From: Lunatibacter sp035460985
GTDB lineage: Bacteria > Bacteroidota > Bacteroidia > Cytophagales > Cyclobacteriaceae
Direction of reading: 5' to 3'
NCBI GenBank assembly: GCA_035460985.1
Contig: DATHWC010000305.1
Location: 12,121-76,120, forward strand
DNA: 64,000 bases
How positions within the stretch are numbered: position 1 is the first letter of the stretch; every line of letters starts with the position of its first letter. The position numbers were made by a program, and so were the translations under genes. Below the pieces are notes generated by a model. The model saw nothing but the letters and a program-made list of their open reading frames with translations. It was not told where the DNA came from and searched no databases. Positions 1-9,463 of this stretch are shown here, one piece after another.

Positions 1-2
1 TT

Positions 3-854
3 AGCTACGGAATACAGGATTTTGACCTGAAAGTTCAACAAGCCATCCATCGCATACAGCCATTCGAAAAGGTGGCCGAAGTCACCCAAATTGCACGGAA
101 TGTAGGATATGAGTCAGTGAACTTTGACCTTATATATGGCCTTCCCCACCAAACTATAGATACTATTTCAGAAACTTTTGAAAAGGTCGCCATGCTACAG
201 CCGGACCGGATAGCATTTTACAGCTATGCCCACGTGCCAGAAATCTTTCCCTCCCAGCGCAGTTTTGAGAATCATTTGCCTAAAGAACAAGAAAAAAGAG
301 CGTTGTACGAGCATGGCAGGCAGCTGCTTCAAGGCATGGGTTATCATGAAATTGGCATGGATCATTTTAGTTTACCCGCAGATCCACTATTCATAGCCAA
401 GCAAACAAACACCCTCCACCGGAACTTTATGGGGTATACTACCCTTCCTTCCAAGATATTGATAGGGCTGGGCAACAGTGCCATCAGCGATGTCTTTTTT
501 GCCTATTCTCAAAACGAAAAAAGGCTTGAGTCCTATAAAACAATGATACTGGATGGTAAATCGACTATAGTAAAAGGACATTGCCTGAGCACCACCGACC
601 TTCAGATGAAAGCTTTCATACTCGATTTGATCTGCAACCATAGGGCAAAATGGCCAGAAGGGATTTCTCCTGTTGATAATCCCCTTTGGCCAAATATCCT
701 GTCGGAATTCAAGCGGGAAGGGCTCTTGGAATACAATGCCAATGAAATACGGGTCTTGGATCGCGGAACGGCCTTTATCCGAAATATTTGCATGGCCTTT
801 GACCCCTATATGCAATCCCCCAAAATAAAACACGGGTTTAGCAAGGCCATTTAA
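3..854 (+). CDS. hemN: Oxygen-independent coproporphyrinogen III oxidase (3' part; 5' end outside window)
   Basis: Radical-SAM enzyme that oxidatively decarboxylates coproporphyrinogen III to protoporphyrinogen IX without O2, in the cytoplasm. The frame is open from base 3, and the residues at the edge (SYGIQDFDLKVQQAIHRIQP) match the conserved stretch in the middle of the HemN TIM barrel. About 283 residues are visible. The Cys-rich SAM cluster motif lies upstream of the window. The C-terminal HemN_C region follows the barrel (TTDLQMKAFILDL). The GTG at 72 is internal and not the start. Convergent with the cco cluster, a common pairing because both serve low-oxygen growth. Its promoter is not visible. 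Confidence 0.95.
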   Translation, partial: SYGIQDFDLKVQQAIHRIQPFEKVAEVTQIARNVGYESVNFDLIYGLPHQTIDTISETFEKVAMLQPDRIAFYSYAHVPEIFPSQRSFENHLPKEQEKRALYEHGRQLLQGMGYHEIGMDHFSLPADPLFIAKQTNTLHRNFMGYTTLPSKILIGLGNSAISDVFFAYSQNEKRLESYKTMILDGKSTIVKGHCLSTTDLQMKAFILDLICNHRAKWPEGISPVDNPLWPNILSEFKREGLLEYNANEIRVLDRGTAFIRNICMAFDPYMQSPKIKHGFSKAI

Positions 855-925
855 GTCGCTTTTGGGGAAATTAGTTGAAACCCCTTTAAATGACTAAAAG
901 AATTCGTCCTTCCCGGCTCTGTGTA

Positions 926-1630
926 CTAGTCACATAATGTCATTTCCACAACCCCACTGTCCGGGGAGGGAATGGGCAAGTGGGGGCTGATGTAGTGTAT
1001 CCCCAAGCCCATTCCCCTGACAATGAATAGGATGCCTATAAACATCGCAAAATAAGGCATCCCTTTGACAAGTTTATTCCTTACCTTTGAGGCCAGCATG
1101 TGTTGGGTGATCATCAAAGAAATCAGCATGGGAATCGTACCCAGACCAAAGAAAAGCATATAAGCAGCCCCATATAGCGGACTCTGCATTGCCAAGGAAG
1201 CTATCAGCGCCAAGTAAACCATTCCGCAGGGTAAAAATCCATTCAACAGACCCGTGGTAAAGTAAGCACCGGATCCACCCTTTTTAAGGTATTTACTAAG
1301 TGCGTATTTTAGCTTTCCAACTGCGCCAAAAAGACCTGACTGGGCCACAAACCGTTCAGAATGTTTATAAAAAAAAGCCATGACGACTATCAATACACCC
1401 ATACTAATGGAAACCCATTGTTGGATGCCTGCCAAAGCCAACGAAAAACCAAGAAGACCAATTACGCCGCCAAGGCCACTATAGGTAACTGTTCTCCCAA
1501 AATTATAAATCAGCTTATTTTTTAGGTACTTATTTTTGTCCTTGGCCGAAACGGCCAAGGCAATCGGACCACACATGCCCAAGCAATGGAATGATCCTAA
1601 AAACCCCAACAAAAAAGCAGTCCACAGCAT
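926..1630 (-). CDS. Sulfite exporter TauE/SafE-family (DsbD_2/CcdA-like) membrane protein of the cco cluster
   Basis: Polytopic inner-membrane protein of 234 aa with about six hydrophobic segments. It has the paired motifs HCLGMCGP near residue 15 and a GFLPCGMVY motif in the middle, typical of the DsbD_2/COG2836 family that closes cbb3 gene clusters. In related clusters this family is linked to copper or heme delivery for the oxidase; that role is inferred here. Its ATG directly follows the ccoH stop codon with no gap, so it is the last gene of the operon. The TauE/SafE label reflects database naming and not sulfite transport. Confidence 0.8.
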   Translation of the reverse strand: MLWTAFLLGFLGSFHCLGMCGPIALAVSAKDKNKYLKNKLIYNFGRTVTYSGLGGVIGLLGFSLALAGIQQWVSISMGVLIVVMAFFYKHSERFVAQSGLFGAVGKLKYALSKYLKKGGSGAYFTTGLLNGFLPCGMVYLALIASLAMQSPLYGAAYMLFFGLGTIPMLISLMITQHMLASKVRNKLVKGMPYFAMFIGILFIVRGMGLGIHYISPHLPIPSPDSGVVEMTLCD

Positions 1631-2056
1631 CTAAATCGTGATTTTTTTCTCTTGATAATAGGATTTTCCTTCAGCTGACCAAGTTAATTTCATCAACCAG
1701 TAACCGGATTTCAGCATGGCCAAATCAACTACAGTTGTATCTTCATTTAAGACATCCACCACTAACTTCTGATCAAGCCGTGCATCGGAAGGGCGGAAAA
1801 GATGAAGCTCTGCCTTAGCCCCAACAGGAAGACTTATTGATACTGATTTTTGTAAATTGTCAAACTGAAGTGCCTCATAGGACAGTCCGTTGGCATTGAT
1901 CACCTTATCGATATGAGCTTGGTACTTGATTTCCTCCTCATAATAATTTTGAGTGACCAAGTGCAGGTCATCCTTTTTCATACAAATGGTCACCATGCTA
2001 ATCATGATTGCCGCAAAAGCCACAAAGACCAATACTATTCCTTTACCCCAATCCAT
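1631..2056 (-). CDS. ccoH: FixH/CcoH-family cbb3 oxidase accessory protein
   Basis: 141 aa with one N-terminal membrane anchor (residues about 5-26) and a periplasmic beta-rich domain, as in FixH. CcoH helps assemble and stabilise cbb3 oxidase. A conserved block after the anchor (LVTQNYYEEEIKYQ) is typical of Bacteroidota FixH. It sits between ccoG and the DsbD_2-like gene, and its TAG stop abuts the next ATG, consistent with translational coupling. Confidence 0.85.
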   Translation of the reverse strand: MDWGKGIVLVFVAFAAIMISMVTICMKKDDLHLVTQNYYEEEIKYQAHIDKVINANGLSYEALQFDNLQKSVSISLPVGAKAELHLFRPSDARLDQKLVVDVLNEDTTVVDLAMLKSGYWLMKLTWSAEGKSYYQEKKITI

Positions 2057-2083
2057 AGTTTCTAATTTTTTAAGCTTTGTCGC

Positions 2084-3496
2084 TTACTTGACAGGCGCCA
2101 CAAAGCTTGTTTTTATTTTGTCAATAACCTCTCCCTGCTGCATGAGCAGTAAGACAATTTCTTGCTGATTTGTCTTAATGTTTTTTTGTTCGTTAATCAC
2201 AAAAAACCTTCCGTCAAACCTGGTTTGGCCTTCAAGGGTCCAGTTGGTGTCGCCGACCACTTCCAGACGGAAAGTTTCATCTTCGGGTACTAAAGCCACT
2301 TTTTGGCTGGTGAAGGTTTTGTTAATAAAGGTAACCTCGTACAAATTACTTACTTCTCCGCCTTCCCGCTCCTGATAGGTCATGCCCCGGAATCGGGTAA
2401 CAGTTGCTCCCAAATCTTCCCTCGTAGTTAGAAGGAATACAAATCCCGCAACGAGGAGCATCAGAACGGCAGAATACCCCTTCACTCTGGGAGTGAAAAG
2501 CCGTTGGGTTCCTTCTTGGATACTTGTTTCAGAGGCATAACGAATCAGTCCCTTTGGCCTCTCGACTTTCTCCATTACCTCATCACAGACATCGATACAT
2601 GCTGTGCAGTTCACACATTCCATTTGAACTCCGTTTCGGATATCTATTCCCGTTGGACATACCTGGACACAAAGTGTACAATCAATACAGTCGCCTAAGT
2701 TTTCAGCTATCGGCTGGCTTTTCCGAATCATACCCCGGGGTTCTCCTCGGACATGGTCGTAGGCCACATTGATTGAATTGTTATCTAACAAGACCCCCTG
2801 CAACCTACCATATGGACATACAACCACGCATGCCTGCTCCCGGAACCAGGAGAAGACGAAAAGGAAAATGCCCGTAAAAGCCATAAGACCAATAAATCCG
2901 GCCATATTTTCTCCAGGTGGTTGAATCACAATCTCCTTAACGCGATCTATGCCGATCAGATACGCCATCACCGTATGTGAAATCAACAGGGAGATCAGGG
3001 TAAATATTGACATTTTCAGGGATTTTTTCCTAATTTTCTCCCCGTTCCATGGCATCTCGTTAAGCTTTCGTTGTTGATTTGCATCTCCTTCAATCCAATA
3101 TTCAATTTTTCGGAAAACCATTTCCATAAAGAGCGTCTGGGGACAAGCCCACCCGCAGAACACCCTGCCAAACACAACTGTAAACAGTATTATAAAAACG
3201 ACAAAAATCAACAGCAGAAAGATGAGCAGATAGGTGTCCTGAGGCCAAAACACAACGCCGAAGATGATAAATTTCCTTTCGAAAATATTGAACAGGAGCC
3301 AGGGTCTGCCGTCAACCCGAATAAATGGCCCGGCAAAAAGTATGGCCAACAATACCCAGGAAACGTACGTTCTCCATCGATAAAATTTTCCGGAAACTTT
3401 TTTTGGATATATCCAACTTCTACTTCCGTCTTCCTTTACCGTACCCAGAGAATCCCGAAAATTCTCCGGTAGGATAGGATTGTTTTTCTTGCCCAT
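2084..3496 (-). CDS. ccoG: Cytochrome c oxidase accessory protein CcoG (FixG/RdxA)
   Basis: 470 aa. Membrane ferredoxin-like protein implicated in copper reduction for cbb3 assembly. Visible features: several transmembrane segments in the N-terminal half, a CGWACPQT motif, two [4Fe-4S] ferredoxin-type clusters (CIDCTLCVQVCP, then CVNCTACIDVCD) and a C-terminal immunoglobulin-like FixG_C region. I chose the ATG at 3496, preceded by AAAGGTAAAAAACAA. The upstream GTG at 3523 lies inside a terminator-like hairpin. It follows ccoP in the operon and is separated from it by that hairpin, so its level may differ from that of the structural subunits. Confidence 0.92.
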   Translation of the reverse strand: MGKKNNPILPENFRDSLGTVKEDGSRSWIYPKKVSGKFYRWRTYVSWVLLAILFAGPFIRVDGRPWLLFNIFERKFIIFGVVFWPQDTYLLIFLLLIFVVFIILFTVVFGRVFCGWACPQTLFMEMVFRKIEYWIEGDANQQRKLNEMPWNGEKIRKKSLKMSIFTLISLLISHTVMAYLIGIDRVKEIVIQPPGENMAGFIGLMAFTGIFLFVFSWFREQACVVVCPYGRLQGVLLDNNSINVAYDHVRGEPRGMIRKSQPIAENLGDCIDCTLCVQVCPTGIDIRNGVQMECVNCTACIDVCDEVMEKVERPKGLIRYASETSIQEGTQRLFTPRVKGYSAVLMLLVAGFVFLLTTREDLGATVTRFRGMTYQEREGGEVSNLYEVTFINKTFTSQKVALVPEDETFRLEVVGDTNWTLEGQTRFDGRFFVINEQKNIKTNQQEIVLLLMQQGEVIDKIKTSFVAPVK

Positions 3497-3513
3497 TTGT
3501 TTTTTACCTTTAT

Positions 3514-3558
3514 AAAAAGGCACTCCCGGGGTTTACTGGTGAGTCCTGGAAGTGCCTT
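3514..3558 (-). terminator. Terminator-like hairpin between ccoP and ccoG
   Basis: An 8-bp perfect stem (AGTGCCTT at 3551-3558 with AAGGCACT at 3517-3524, + strand) with further CC/GG pairing inside. On the minus strand it is followed by TTTTT, the layout of an intrinsic terminator. It sits in the 66-nt gap inside the cco operon, so partial read-through or attenuation is the likely role. Confidence 0.65.
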
Positions 3559-3562
3559 CTTG

Positions 3563-4486
3563 TCAAATTTCTTCTACCCCCAACTCATCCTCTGTAAGTG
3601 CGTCGATAGGCTCTTCAATCTTCTGCTCATAAAGATCCCCTTGGGGAGCTTTGGGATTAGCCGGAGTAGAACCTACCAAGGTTAGTACATAGCTGGAGAC
3701 CTGTTGCATTTCTTCCGGACTAAGTTGGTCCTGCCAGGGAATCATCCCTTTCTCTATCACACCATATTTGACAATACGGAATACATCCTCAATGGATCCT
3801 CCGTGAATCCAGTAATCATCCGTAAGGTTAGGACCAACCCCGCCCCCTCCGTCAATAGCGTGACAGGCCACACAGTTGTTCTCATAAAGAGACATCCCCG
3901 CCTTGATAGCAGGTCCACTGGCGTCAAATTGGACGTTGGTTTCATCGATCGTAGACACGGCCAGAAATTGCCGCTGTTCTGCTTCCACTGCGGCGATTGC
4001 CAACTGCTGCTCATATTCCTCTATTTGTGTCATTCCGATACCCAATACAGAATAGTATATAAAATACGCAACTCCGAACACAATCGTGATATAGAACACG
4101 TATTTCAGCCAAGGCGGCATAAAGTTATCCAATTCTCTGATACCGTCATAGGTATGGTCTAGTTGAATGTCCTTCTCCTCATTGACCGGCTTCATTTCCC
4201 CTACTATATACTGCCGCTTGAAGCCTTCCCACCAAGTCGGCTGAGGCTCCAATCCGGGAGATTCCACCCTTAAAGCCTTACTCAAAAAGACCAGAAGATA
4301 AATCATCAACAACATTAGGATTACTATTAGCAGGAGTAAAATCCCCATGATGGCTAACAGGGTAACTTCACTGCTTTCCATGGAGCTTAGGCCCTCGACC
4401 CAGCCAATCTCCGATGTTTGGGCCAGAGTTGGGAAAGAGACAAATAATCCAAAAAGGACAAGCAATGTCAATTTAAATCTTTTCAT
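3563..4486 (-). CDS. ccoP: cbb3-type cytochrome c oxidase subunit III (CcoP), single-heme form
   Basis: 307 aa from the ATG at 4486, which gives a normal Sec signal-like N-terminus (MKRFKLTLLVLFGLF, ending ...TLAQ). An ATG at 4513 would lengthen the overlap with ccoQ. Two membrane helices lie at about 40-68 and 128-150. Between them is the CcoP signature HTYDGIRELDNFMPPW. One class I cytochrome c domain follows, with CVACH at about 205-209 and a candidate axial Met near 248. Proteobacterial CcoP has two CxxCH sites; only one is present here, as in many Bacteroidota. It overlaps ccoQ by 14 nt. It passes electrons to the fused CcoNO. Confidence 0.93.
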   Translation of the reverse strand: MKRFKLTLLVLFGLFVSFPTLAQTSEIGWVEGLSSMESSEVTLLAIMGILLLLIVILMLLMIYLLVFLSKALRVESPGLEPQPTWWEGFKRQYIVGEMKPVNEEKDIQLDHTYDGIRELDNFMPPWLKYVFYITIVFGVAYFIYYSVLGIGMTQIEEYEQQLAIAAVEAEQRQFLAVSTIDETNVQFDASGPAIKAGMSLYENNCVACHAIDGGGGVGPNLTDDYWIHGGSIEDVFRIVKYGVIEKGMIPWQDQLSPEEMQQVSSYVLTLVGSTPANPKAPQGDLYEQKIEEPIDALTEDELGVEEI

Positions 4487-4664
4487 GTCCGTTTTCATTT
4501 TTAGGTTCATCATTTAGTGGCATACTCTTCATGTGGTCCACGTAGGTTTTGTCGACCTGGGATATCCAGATGAACATACCTACAAAAAAGAGCACAAACA
4601 TAACCAAGGAAATAATCGGATATATCTCAATATCTTCTATGGATCTTAACAGTTCTTTGTACAT
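4473..4664 (-). CDS. ccoQ: CcoQ/FixQ-like small subunit of cbb3 oxidase
   Basis: 63 aa with one hydrophobic helix (about residues 14-36) and a polar, charged C-terminus. Size, topology and position between ccoNO and ccoP identify it; sequence alone would not. It lies 11 nt downstream of ccoNO and overlaps the ccoP start. CcoQ proteins stabilise the assembled oxidase. Confidence 0.75.
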   Translation of the reverse strand: MYKELLRSIEDIEIYPIISLVMFVLFFVGMFIWISQVDKTYVDHMKSMPLNDEPKNENGHEKI

Positions 4665-4675
4665 GAGTTTGGAAT

Positions 4676-6808
4676 TTAAGGGTTAGTGGCTGCGGTTTTT
4701 CTAATGTCTGTTCCTAAACGTTGCAAGTAAGCAATCAACGCTACGATTTCCGTATCCGGAGCTACCTCCACACCTGTTTCTTTAAGATTGGCGACAATGG
4801 CATTGGCCTGTATCATCAAATCATTCAACGCTACCTCATCATAGCCTTCCGGATAGGGGACACCAAACTTTTGCATCGTCCGTATCTTGGCCGGAAGATC
4901 ACTGTGGCTCATGGTATTTTCGACCATCCAAGGATAGGGTGGCATCAATGAGCCGGGCGACATACTCCTAGGGTCTACCATGTGGTGGTAATGCCAGCTA
5001 TCCGGATACTTTCCTCCCACCCGGTGCAAATCCGGACCGGTGCGTTTTGACCCCCAAAGAAAAGGCCTGTCGTACACAAATTCACCAGCCTTGGAATATT
5101 CACCATACCGCTCTGTCTCCGCACGGAAAGGTCGGATCATCTGAGAATGGCAGCCTACGCAACCATGGGAAATATACAGATCCCTTCCTTGCAATTCCAA
5201 GGGGGTATAAGGCTGCACACTAGTAATGGTTGGGACATTTGATTTTACTAAGATTACGGGGATAATTTCTACTACTCCACCTATTAAGATAGCAATAGTT
5301 GCCAAAATCGTAAAGAACACGGGTTTTCTTTCCCAGGCCCTGTGCCAGAATTCACCGGAGGTATTCACATGCTTTTCCAACGCAGGCGCCTCGTCTACCT
5401 CCTCCTCTTGGAATGAGCCTTGAGCAGCGGTTTTTATCAGGTTATATACCATCAATATAGCCCCGGCCAAATAAAGAAATCCGCCAAATGCCCTCAGCAT
5501 ATACATGGGGACGATTTGAATGACCGTTTCCAGGAAGTTTGGATAGGCCAGTCTTCCGCCATCACCAAACTCCATCCACATCAAGCTCTGGGTCAAAGCG
5601 GCTACATACATGGGTAGTGCGTAGAACAAAATGCCCATTGTACCCATCCAAAAGTGGGTGTTGGCCATTTTGGTTGAGAAAAGGGTTGTTTTCCACATTC
5701 TCGGCCAAAGCCAATACAACATGGAGAAGGTAAGAAACCCGTTCCATCCCAAAGCCCCAATGTGGACGTGCGCAACGATCCAGTCTGTATAATGCGCAAT
5801 GGCGTTCACGTTTTTCAACGAAAGAAGGGGACCTTCAAAAGTAGCCATACCGTAGGCCGTGACAGCTACAACCATAAACTTCAACACCGGATCAACTCGA
5901 ACTTTGTCCCAAGCGCCCCTTAACGTCAAAAGCCCATTAACCATCCCTCCCCAAGAAGGAGCAATCAACATTACTGAAAATGCTACCCCCAACACTTGGG
6001 CCCATTCGGGCAAAGCAGTGTAGAGCAAATGATGAGGGCCTGCCCAAATATAAATAAAGATCAAGGACCAGAAATGGACAATGGACAACTTATAGGAGTA
6101 AACTGGGCGGTTCGCCGCTTTAGGAAGAAAATAATACATTAAACCCAAAAACGGTGTAGTCAAGAAAAATGCTACTGCATTATGCCCATACCACCATTGG
6201 ACCAAGGCATCTTGAACCCCAGCATATGCGGAATAACTCTTGAATAGAGATACCGGTAAAGCCAGCGAATTGAAGATATGCAACACCGCTATGGTTACGA
6301 AAGAAGCCATGTAAAACCAAATAGCGACATACATGTGCCTTTCCCTTCTCTTTATCAGAGTTCCGATCATATTGGCACCAAAAGCCACCCATACCAATGC
6401 TATAGCGATATCGATAGGCCACTCCAGTTCCGCATACTCCTTTGAAGTAGTCAAACCTAACGGTAAAGTAATTACCGCCGATACGATAATGGCCTGCCAA
6501 CCCCAAAAGTGAAACCAGCTCAAGGTCTTATTCCACATGGGAGTTTTTAGTAGTCTGGGCATCGAATAATAGATCCCCGCAAAAATGGCGTTCCCCACAA
6601 AGGCGAAAATGACCGCGTTGGTATGCAGCGGCCTAATCCTTCCATAGGTGGTATATGGATTGCCTAGGTTGGCCTCAGGAAGAAAGAGTTGCATAGCGGC
6701 CAAAACGCCGATTAGCATGCCTGCCAGCCCCCATATAACGGTGGCGGCGCCGAAGAATTTTACGATCTTATTATCGTAATAAAACCGTTCCAGTGTAGTT
6801 TCAGACAT
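4676..6808 (-). CDS. ccoNO: Fused cbb3 cytochrome c oxidase subunits I and II (CcoNO)
   Basis: 710 aa combining the heme-copper subunit CcoN (about 1-465) and the monoheme cytochrome subunit CcoO (about 485-710). It reduces O2 to water with high affinity and pumps protons. Visible ligands: His62 (RPLHTN), the CuB His in WWYGHN (209), the HH pair at 259-260 (AGPHHLLYT), and His347/His349 in the AHVHIG motif. The CcoO part has a membrane anchor at about 497-521 and heme motif CVGCH at 550-554. CcoN-CcoO fusion is a known Bacteroidota arrangement. It lies one base after ccoS. Confidence 0.96.
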   Translation of the reverse strand: MSETTLERFYYDNKIVKFFGAATVIWGLAGMLIGVLAAMQLFLPEANLGNPYTTYGRIRPLHTNAVIFAFVGNAIFAGIYYSMPRLLKTPMWNKTLSWFHFWGWQAIIVSAVITLPLGLTTSKEYAELEWPIDIAIALVWVAFGANMIGTLIKRRERHMYVAIWFYMASFVTIAVLHIFNSLALPVSLFKSYSAYAGVQDALVQWWYGHNAVAFFLTTPFLGLMYYFLPKAANRPVYSYKLSIVHFWSLIFIYIWAGPHHLLYTALPEWAQVLGVAFSVMLIAPSWGGMVNGLLTLRGAWDKVRVDPVLKFMVVAVTAYGMATFEGPLLSLKNVNAIAHYTDWIVAHVHIGALGWNGFLTFSMLYWLWPRMWKTTLFSTKMANTHFWMGTMGILFYALPMYVAALTQSLMWMEFGDGGRLAYPNFLETVIQIVPMYMLRAFGGFLYLAGAILMVYNLIKTAAQGSFQEEEVDEAPALEKHVNTSGEFWHRAWERKPVFFTILATIAILIGGVVEIIPVILVKSNVPTITSVQPYTPLELQGRDLYISHGCVGCHSQMIRPFRAETERYGEYSKAGEFVYDRPFLWGSKRTGPDLHRVGGKYPDSWHYHHMVDPRSMSPGSLMPPYPWMVENTMSHSDLPAKIRTMQKFGVPYPEGYDEVALNDLMIQANAIVANLKETGVEVAPDTEIVALIAYLQRLGTDIRKTAATNP

Positions 6809-6809
6809 A

Positions 6810-6992
6810 TTACTTTGATTTTGTTGATGGTACTTCTTTTTCTTTGGTTTTCACTTTTTGGTCAAATAAAATGCGGATAGAGGGCGTGTATGTGTCGTCA
6901 TATTGCCCACTCCTCATGGCTCGTATAAAGAGCCACAAAAAGCAGGATGCCATCACGATACTTATCCCTATTAATATGAAGATTACTTCCAT
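6810..6992 (-). CDS. ccoS: cbb3 oxidase assembly protein CcoS
   Basis: 60 aa with a single N-terminal transmembrane helix (about 3-25) and then the short motif SGQYDDTYTPSIRILFD, which matches the CcoS pattern of a basic segment plus D-x-E/D-x-P. CcoS is needed for cofactor insertion into cbb3 oxidase. It lies 2 nt after the copper ATPase ccoI and 1 nt before ccoNO, so all three are surely co-transcribed. Confidence 0.88.
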   Translation of the reverse strand: MEVIFILIGISIVMASCFLWLFIRAMRSGQYDDTYTPSIRILFDQKVKTKEKEVPSTKSK

Positions 6993-6994
6993 AA

Positions 6995-9427
6995 CTAGAT
7001 TATTTTCTTTTTCAATCCCCTGGTATATGCTATATAATTTGTGGTTATTGTCGTAAATACTACAACAGAAATGCTACTGAGCGGCATCAGGATGGCACAG
7101 AATAAGGGACTTACCAAACCCTGTACGGCAAAGAAAACACCCACCGCATTATAGGTAAAGCTTAGTCCAAAGCTTGCTTTAATAATTTTTCGGCTAGTTT
7201 TGGCAAAATCCAGGTAAGTGGGCAAATTTGCCAAGGCTGTTGCATCCATAATCGCATCGCTTGCCGGGGAAAAATTTGATGCCTGTGTAGTTAGTGCAAC
7301 ACCTACCTGACTTTCCCTAAGTGCTCCGGCATCATTCAATCCATCCCCAATCATCAAAGTTTGATTTCCTGCTTTTCCAAGATTCCGAAGATATTCTAAC
7401 TTCTGAACAGGGCTTTGGTTGAAGTTCATGGTTATATCTGGACCAAAGACCCCCTGTAGGTGTTCCCGTTCATGGTCATGATCTCCGGATAAGAAATGGA
7501 CTTTCCGACCTTTGCCCATTTTTTCCACGACTTGGGATATTCCTGGTCTAAGCCCACTTTGTATGGAGAAACAGCCAAGCACTGATCTCTCTACAGCGAG
7601 AAAAACCTGATTTCCTGCTGACTGTCCATTGGTTCCAGCACCTGTAAAATCCGCCGATCCCAGCCTTATTTCCTGCCCTTTGTATTCCCCAACTAATCCC
7701 TTTCCCTTTATTTCCTCTATCTTATCCAAGTATTCAAGAGACACGCCCGCCAACCATGAATTTATTCGGTTGCTCAGTGGATGGGTGGAATTATTTACCA
7801 GACTTTTTATTATTGCTTGAGTTTGTAGCGTAAGAGGTTCTCCTTGATAGGTGATACTGGCCTCAGCAGGGTCTGTTAGGGTTCCCGTCTTGTCAAAAAC
7901 AACCGTATCCACTTTCGCCATGCGCTCTATGACTTGTGGATTCTTAAGGTAAAATTTCCCCTGTCCGAAAATCCGAAGCGTATTTCCCAGCGTAAACGGT
8001 GTAGACATCGCCAATGCACAGGGGCAAGTGATAATAAGCACTGCCGTAAAAGCCCGAACACCAAGACCTACATCTGTATAACTCCAATACACCAATGCCC
8101 CCATGGCAATCACCAATACGGTAACCGTAAATTTGCCACTAATGCGTGTGGCAAGCGATTCGAGTGAATTATCCTTCTTTTTTTCAAACGCCTCATTGTT
8201 CCATAAATCAGTCAAATATCCCTGAGATGGTGATTTTTGAACCGTCAGAGTAATTGGGTTGCCTTTCTGACGACCACCTGCATATACTAACTCACCCTGC
8301 TTTTTATTTACTGGTACTTCCTCACCTGTCACGAAACTATAATCAATGGAGGCCTCCCCCTCTATTAAAATGCTATCTGAAGGAATCAGTTCTTCGTGCC
8401 GAACCCGAATAATATCCCCCACGTGGAGTTTGGTAAGTGGAACAACTTCTTCCACTCCCTGTTTAATCCGAGTCACAGCCACCGGGAAATATGCCTTGTA
8501 ATCCCGGTCAAAAGACAATGTATCAAAGGTTTTCTGTTGGTAGATTTTACCGATTAACAGAAAAAACAGTAACCCACCCAATGTATCCATGTACCCTTCT
8601 TGCCCGACGAGAAAAATCTCATACAGGCTGAAAAAAAACAAGGCAAATATCCCAATCACAATGGGTACGTCCATGTTTACCGTGCGGTTTTTTAATGCAA
8701 TCCATGCAGATCGGTAATAGTCGGTAGCCGAATAAAAAAACACAGGCAGGGCCAACCCTACATTTAAATAGTTGAATAATCCCCGAAAACCATCACCCAA
8801 CAATTCGGCCTCGGAGAAATACTCCGGTAGGCTGAAAAACATCATATTTCCGAAGCAGAAACCAGCCACGGCCAGTTTGTAGATTAACTTCCTATCTATC
8901 GGCCTCGCCCGCACATTTTCCACATCTGCCAAGTTGATGGTAGGCTCATAGCCTATATGGGAAAGTAGCAAAACCAAATCCCGAAGGCTAATGCGTTGAT
9001 GGTTAAACTTGACCTGAACGGTTTTCTTCAAAAAATCCACCCTTCCCGATATCACACCATCATGTAACTGATAGAGGTTTTCTAATAACCAAATACAGGA
9101 TGCACAGTGGATAAGTGGAATAGTAAACGTAACATGACTTTCGGTCTCATTTTGAAAATCAAGTAATTTACGGATTATCTCTTCATCTGATAAATAGTCA
9201 AACCTGTTACTTCGGGTAGACACATTTCGTTGTGTGCCTCCGGGATTGTTTTCTATGGCGTAATAGGTGCAGAGATCGTTTTCAACTAGTACCTCATAGA
9301 CCAATTTGCAGCCAGTGCAACAAAAGTTCTTCTCATCATAAGGGATGATTTCTTCGACACAAACCTCTCCGCAGTGGTAGCAGGTTTTGGCGGCTTTATC
9401 GGCAACTGTTTTATCAGACTTGGACAT
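6995..9427 (-). CDS. ccoI: Copper-translocating P1B-type ATPase of cbb3 assembly (CcoI/FixI)
   Basis: 810 aa. It exports Cu+ across the inner membrane for CuB of cbb3 oxidase. Order of features: a Cys-rich N-terminal metal-binding module (CYHCGEVC at 16-23, CCTGC at 36-40), an HMA domain with HCASC (C108, C111), membrane helices, the actuator TGE loop (367-369), the metal-channel CPC (468-470), the phosphorylation motif DKTGT (D512), a THPL motif in the N-domain and the hinge GDGLNDAGAL. First gene of the operon. An FNR-type palindrome lies at 9464-9477, just upstream of its ATG. Confidence 0.95.
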   Translation of the reverse strand: MSKSDKTVADKAAKTCYHCGEVCVEEIIPYDEKNFCCTGCKLVYEVLVENDLCTYYAIENNPGGTQRNVSTRSNRFDYLSDEEIIRKLLDFQNETESHVTFTIPLIHCASCIWLLENLYQLHDGVISGRVDFLKKTVQVKFNHQRISLRDLVLLLSHIGYEPTINLADVENVRARPIDRKLIYKLAVAGFCFGNMMFFSLPEYFSEAELLGDGFRGLFNYLNVGLALPVFFYSATDYYRSAWIALKNRTVNMDVPIVIGIFALFFFSLYEIFLVGQEGYMDTLGGLLFFLLIGKIYQQKTFDTLSFDRDYKAYFPVAVTRIKQGVEEVVPLTKLHVGDIIRVRHEELIPSDSILIEGEASIDYSFVTGEEVPVNKKQGELVYAGGRQKGNPITLTVQKSPSQGYLTDLWNNEAFEKKKDNSLESLATRISGKFTVTVLVIAMGALVYWSYTDVGLGVRAFTAVLIITCPCALAMSTPFTLGNTLRIFGQGKFYLKNPQVIERMAKVDTVVFDKTGTLTDPAEASITYQGEPLTLQTQAIIKSLVNNSTHPLSNRINSWLAGVSLEYLDKIEEIKGKGLVGEYKGQEIRLGSADFTGAGTNGQSAGNQVFLAVERSVLGCFSIQSGLRPGISQVVEKMGKGRKVHFLSGDHDHEREHLQGVFGPDITMNFNQSPVQKLEYLRNLGKAGNQTLMIGDGLNDAGALRESQVGVALTTQASNFSPASDAIMDATALANLPTYLDFAKTSRKIIKASFGLSFTYNAVGVFFAVQGLVSPLFCAILMPLSSISVVVFTTITTNYIAYTRGLKKKII

Positions 9428-9463
9428 TAACGGCTAATTTACCTAGTATTGTATGTAAAAAAC

